From contig NZ_CP132942.1 in NCBI RefSeq assembly GCF_040359615.1, positions 3,534,001 through 3,598,000 of the forward strand: 64,000 nt of DNA, given 5' to 3'. Position 1 is the stretch's first letter, and every line of letters begins with the position of its first letter. The notes beneath the pieces are model-generated. The model was not told where the DNA came from, searched no databases, and saw only the letters and a program-made list of their open reading frames with translations. Of this stretch, positions 62,588 to 64,000 are shown one piece after another. The DNA comes from Tunturibacter psychrotolerans (GTDB lineage Bacteria; Acidobacteriota; Terriglobia; Terriglobales; Acidobacteriaceae). The translations under genes were made by a program, and so were the position numbers.

Positions 62588-63136
62588 ATGGAGAAAACAG
62601 ACACCACCTTGACATTCGAGAAATCCACAAGCAAACTGCCATCATCGCTGTTGTCTGACGTTGACGACTGGCATACCAGCACTGCAAGGACTGCTTTGGC
62701 CGATTCAACGACAAGCCGTGTCAGCTTCACCCTGGATTCGTCTCTCGACAGCGTTAACAAGATTGAGCAGACCGCTGAGCAATGCGCGCAACGGGCTGGC
62801 TTCGACGAAGATACCGTTCCCCATATCGCCATGGCGGTGCGCGAAGCCGCTGTGAATGCCGTGCTGCATGGCAACTCATACGACACCAACAAGCATGTGG
62901 TTGCGTCGTTTGAGACGACCTCAGACTCGCTGATCATCCGTATCTCGGACCAGGGCCCCGGGCTCGATCCAGACAAGATTCCCGACCCCCTGGCCCCGGA
63001 AAATATCCTCCGCGGCTCCGGGCGAGGTATCTTTCTTATCAAGGCTTTCATGGATGAGGTAAACTTTCGCCAGTTACATCCGGGCACAGAACTGACTCTC
63101 ATCAAGCATCGAACACCCGCGCAGTCGGGGACCTAA
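62588..63136 (+). CDS. Anti-sigma factor-like serine/threonine kinase (RsbW type)
   Basis: 182 residues from MEKTDTTLTFEKS at 62588; an upstream ATG at 62507 would add 27 residues. HATPase/GHKL kinase: N-box PHIAMAVREAAVNAVLHGNSY, G1 box IRISDQGPGLDPDKIPDP, G2 region GSGRGIFLIKAFMD, and the terminal FRQLHPGTELTLIKH. Such proteins bind a sigma factor or phosphorylate a STAS partner. A ~55-residue N-terminal extension precedes the domain. The STAS gene follows after 14 bp, a standard switch pair. Divergent from the MgtE-N gene. Confidence 0.87.
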   Translation: MEKTDTTLTFEKSTSKLPSSLLSDVDDWHTSTARTALADSTTSRVSFTLDSSLDSVNKIEQTAEQCAQRAGFDEDTVPHIAMAVREAAVNAVLHGNSYDTNKHVVASFETTSDSLIIRISDQGPGLDPDKIPDPLAPENILRGSGRGIFLIKAFMDEVNFRQLHPGTELTLIKHRTPAQSGT

Positions 63137-63150
63137 GGAGAACACTAGAC

Positions 63151-63498
63151 ATGAGCATGAAAGTAAAAACTCGCCAGGTGGATGGCATTACCATTCTGGA
63201 TCTCAGCGGCCGCATTACCCTAGGCGAAGGCAGCGTGACGATCCGCGACGCCGTGCGCGATGTTCTGGCCAAAGGTTCCAATAAGATTTTGCTCAACCTG
63301 GGCGACATCAGCTACATCGACAGCTCGGGCATCGGCGAGCTGGTTAGCGCCTTCACCACCGTCAAGAACAGCGGCGGCGAGCTCAAGCTGCTTAACCTGA
63401 CCAAGAAAGTACACGACCTGCTGCAGATCACCAAGCTCTACACCGTCTTTGACGTCAAAGACGATGAAGCGACTGCAATCTCTTCGTTCACCAAATAA
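63151..63498 (+). CDS. STAS-domain anti-sigma factor antagonist (SpoIIAA/RsbV type)
   Basis: 115 residues. TRQVDGITILDLSGRITLGE, LNLGDISYIDSSGIGELVSAF with the phosphorylatable Ser in DSSG (58-59), and SGGELKLLNLTKKVHDLLQITKLYTVF. Partner of the upstream RsbW-like kinase: unphosphorylated, it binds the kinase and releases its target. AAGGAG lies ten bases before the ATG. A rho-independent terminator follows. No sigma factor gene is in view. Confidence 0.92.
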   Translation: MSMKVKTRQVDGITILDLSGRITLGEGSVTIRDAVRDVLAKGSNKILLNLGDISYIDSSGIGELVSAFTTVKNSGGELKLLNLTKKVHDLLQITKLYTVFDVKDDEATAISSFTK

Positions 63499-63512
63499 TT
63501 AAGGCTCTTCGA

Positions 63513-63546
63513 TAAAAAAGCCGCCGCTAACGCGACGGCTTTTTTG
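63513..63546. terminator. Bidirectional rho-independent terminator
   Basis: AAAAAAGCCG, CCGCTAACGCG loop region, then CGGCTTTTTT: a GC stem with A-run and T-run on both sides, so it can serve the plus-strand STAS gene and the minus-strand LemA gene, which converge here. Confidence 0.85.
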
Positions 63547-63570
63547 TTGGGCCAGGTCAGTTCGCTTCGT

Positions 63571-64000
63571 CTACTTCGAGAAGTCGACCTTCGGCGCCAC
63601 ACTGTTCTCGGGGTTTCCCTTGAAGTACTCGTCGCGGTAATGAAAGCCCGCGATATTGGCCCAGATGCTCTGAGGGAACTGCCGAACGTAAACATTGTAG
63701 TCCTCAAGCGTCTTGTTGTATCGCTGACGTTCGACGGCGATACGATTTTCGGTTCCGGCCAGTTCATCGGTAAGACGTATGAACTGCTGGTTTCCCTTGA
63801 GATCAGGGTACTGCTCCTGCAATCGGAAGAAGGGCCCCAGGGCCACATCCAGCTTGGAGTTGGCGTTGATGTTGCTGGCGTGATCGCTGCCTGCGGCGAG
63901 AACTCCGGCGCGCGCGTTGGCGATGTTCGTCAAAATCGTTGATTCTTCGGCGACGTAGCCCTTCACCGATGCGACGAGATTCGGAATAAGGTCAAGGCGC
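63571..64000 (-). CDS. LemA family protein, partial
   Basis: The C-terminal 143 residues of a LemA protein; the gene runs off the right edge. Reading from the edge: RLDLIPNLVASVKGYVAEES, then TNIANARAGVLAAGSD, QEQYPDLKGNQQFIRLTDELAGTENRIAVERQRYN and DYNVYVRQFPQSIWANIAGFHYRDEYF, all conserved in the family. LemA proteins have an N-terminal membrane anchor (here outside the window) and an extracytoplasmic helical bundle. Function unsettled. Its end faces the STAS gene across a shared terminator. Confidence 0.9.
   Translation of the reverse strand, partial: RLDLIPNLVASVKGYVAEESTILTNIANARAGVLAAGSDHASNINANSKLDVALGPFFRLQEQYPDLKGNQQFIRLTDELAGTENRIAVERQRYNKTLEDYNVYVRQFPQSIWANIAGFHYRDEYFKGNPENSVAPKVDFSK

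Overview
The window looks like a chromosomal segment of a GC-rich, diderm soil bacterium, most likely Acidobacteriota of the Granulicella/Edaphobacter/Terriglobus type. This is an inference from gene content and arrangement: a secretin ending in a cohesin-like domain, a fused cellulose synthase BcsA-BcsB, two DUF3857 transglutaminase-like proteins, a short conserved protein beginning MHIHGNP, ADP-heptose genes for LPS, LolA, and a very high load of antisense shadow reading frames. There is no prophage, CRISPR array, rRNA operon or intact transposase.

Layout. 1-4.6 kb is scarred DNA around an initiator tRNA: a truncated ATP-binding regulator ending in a double-hairpin repeat, about 1.1 kb with no convincing gene, a BON-domain envelope protein, tRNA-fMet with clear promoter and terminator, and two truncated gene remnants. 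4.6-9.4 kb holds minus-strand housekeeping genes (GT2 glycosyltransferase, DUF899, MFS, queF, a histidine phosphatase). 9.5-12.4 kb holds an AsmA-like protein and, diverging from it, a cobalamin riboswitch driving the cobalt transporter genes cbtB-cbtA. 12.5-17.5 kb is a mixed set (carbonic anhydrase, MDR oxidoreductase, exported TIM-barrel protein, M48 protease, LRR protein). 17.5-21 kb is a translationally coupled secretion/pilus unit: secretin plus two pseudopilins. 21.4-29.6 kb is smpB, pepA, GNAT, argS, a YbhN-type flippase-like protein and two lineage proteins.

29.6-40.9 kb is a minus-strand cellulose region: a ParA/BcsQ-like protein with a long disordered middle, coupled by ATGA overlap to a 1559-residue BcsA-BcsB fusion, followed by two DUF3857 paralogues, one of which has lost its catalytic residues. 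41.3 kb carries tRNA-Lys. 41.5-48.5 kb is an envelope-sugar region: heptosyltransferase, hldE, hldD and an ATP-grasp protein on the minus strand, then a GlcNAc-transferase-like protein and DUF4254 on the plus strand. 48.6-56.1 kb carries a TPR protein, yvcK, rlmN, an M16 peptidase, another pseudopilin, lolA, a HAD phosphatase and a Nudix hydrolase. 56.1-62.5 kb is a minus-strand run in which a soluble MgtE-N/CBS protein and an atypical NRAMP-family transporter bracket a CgeB-like glycosyltransferase, GMC oxidoreductase and aldo/keto reductase. The window ends with an RsbW-like/STAS switch pair and the end of a LemA gene.

The most notable unexplained item is a ~54-bp intergenic repeat present three times, always just 3' of a minus-strand gene, made of two small hairpins with compensatory base changes between copies.
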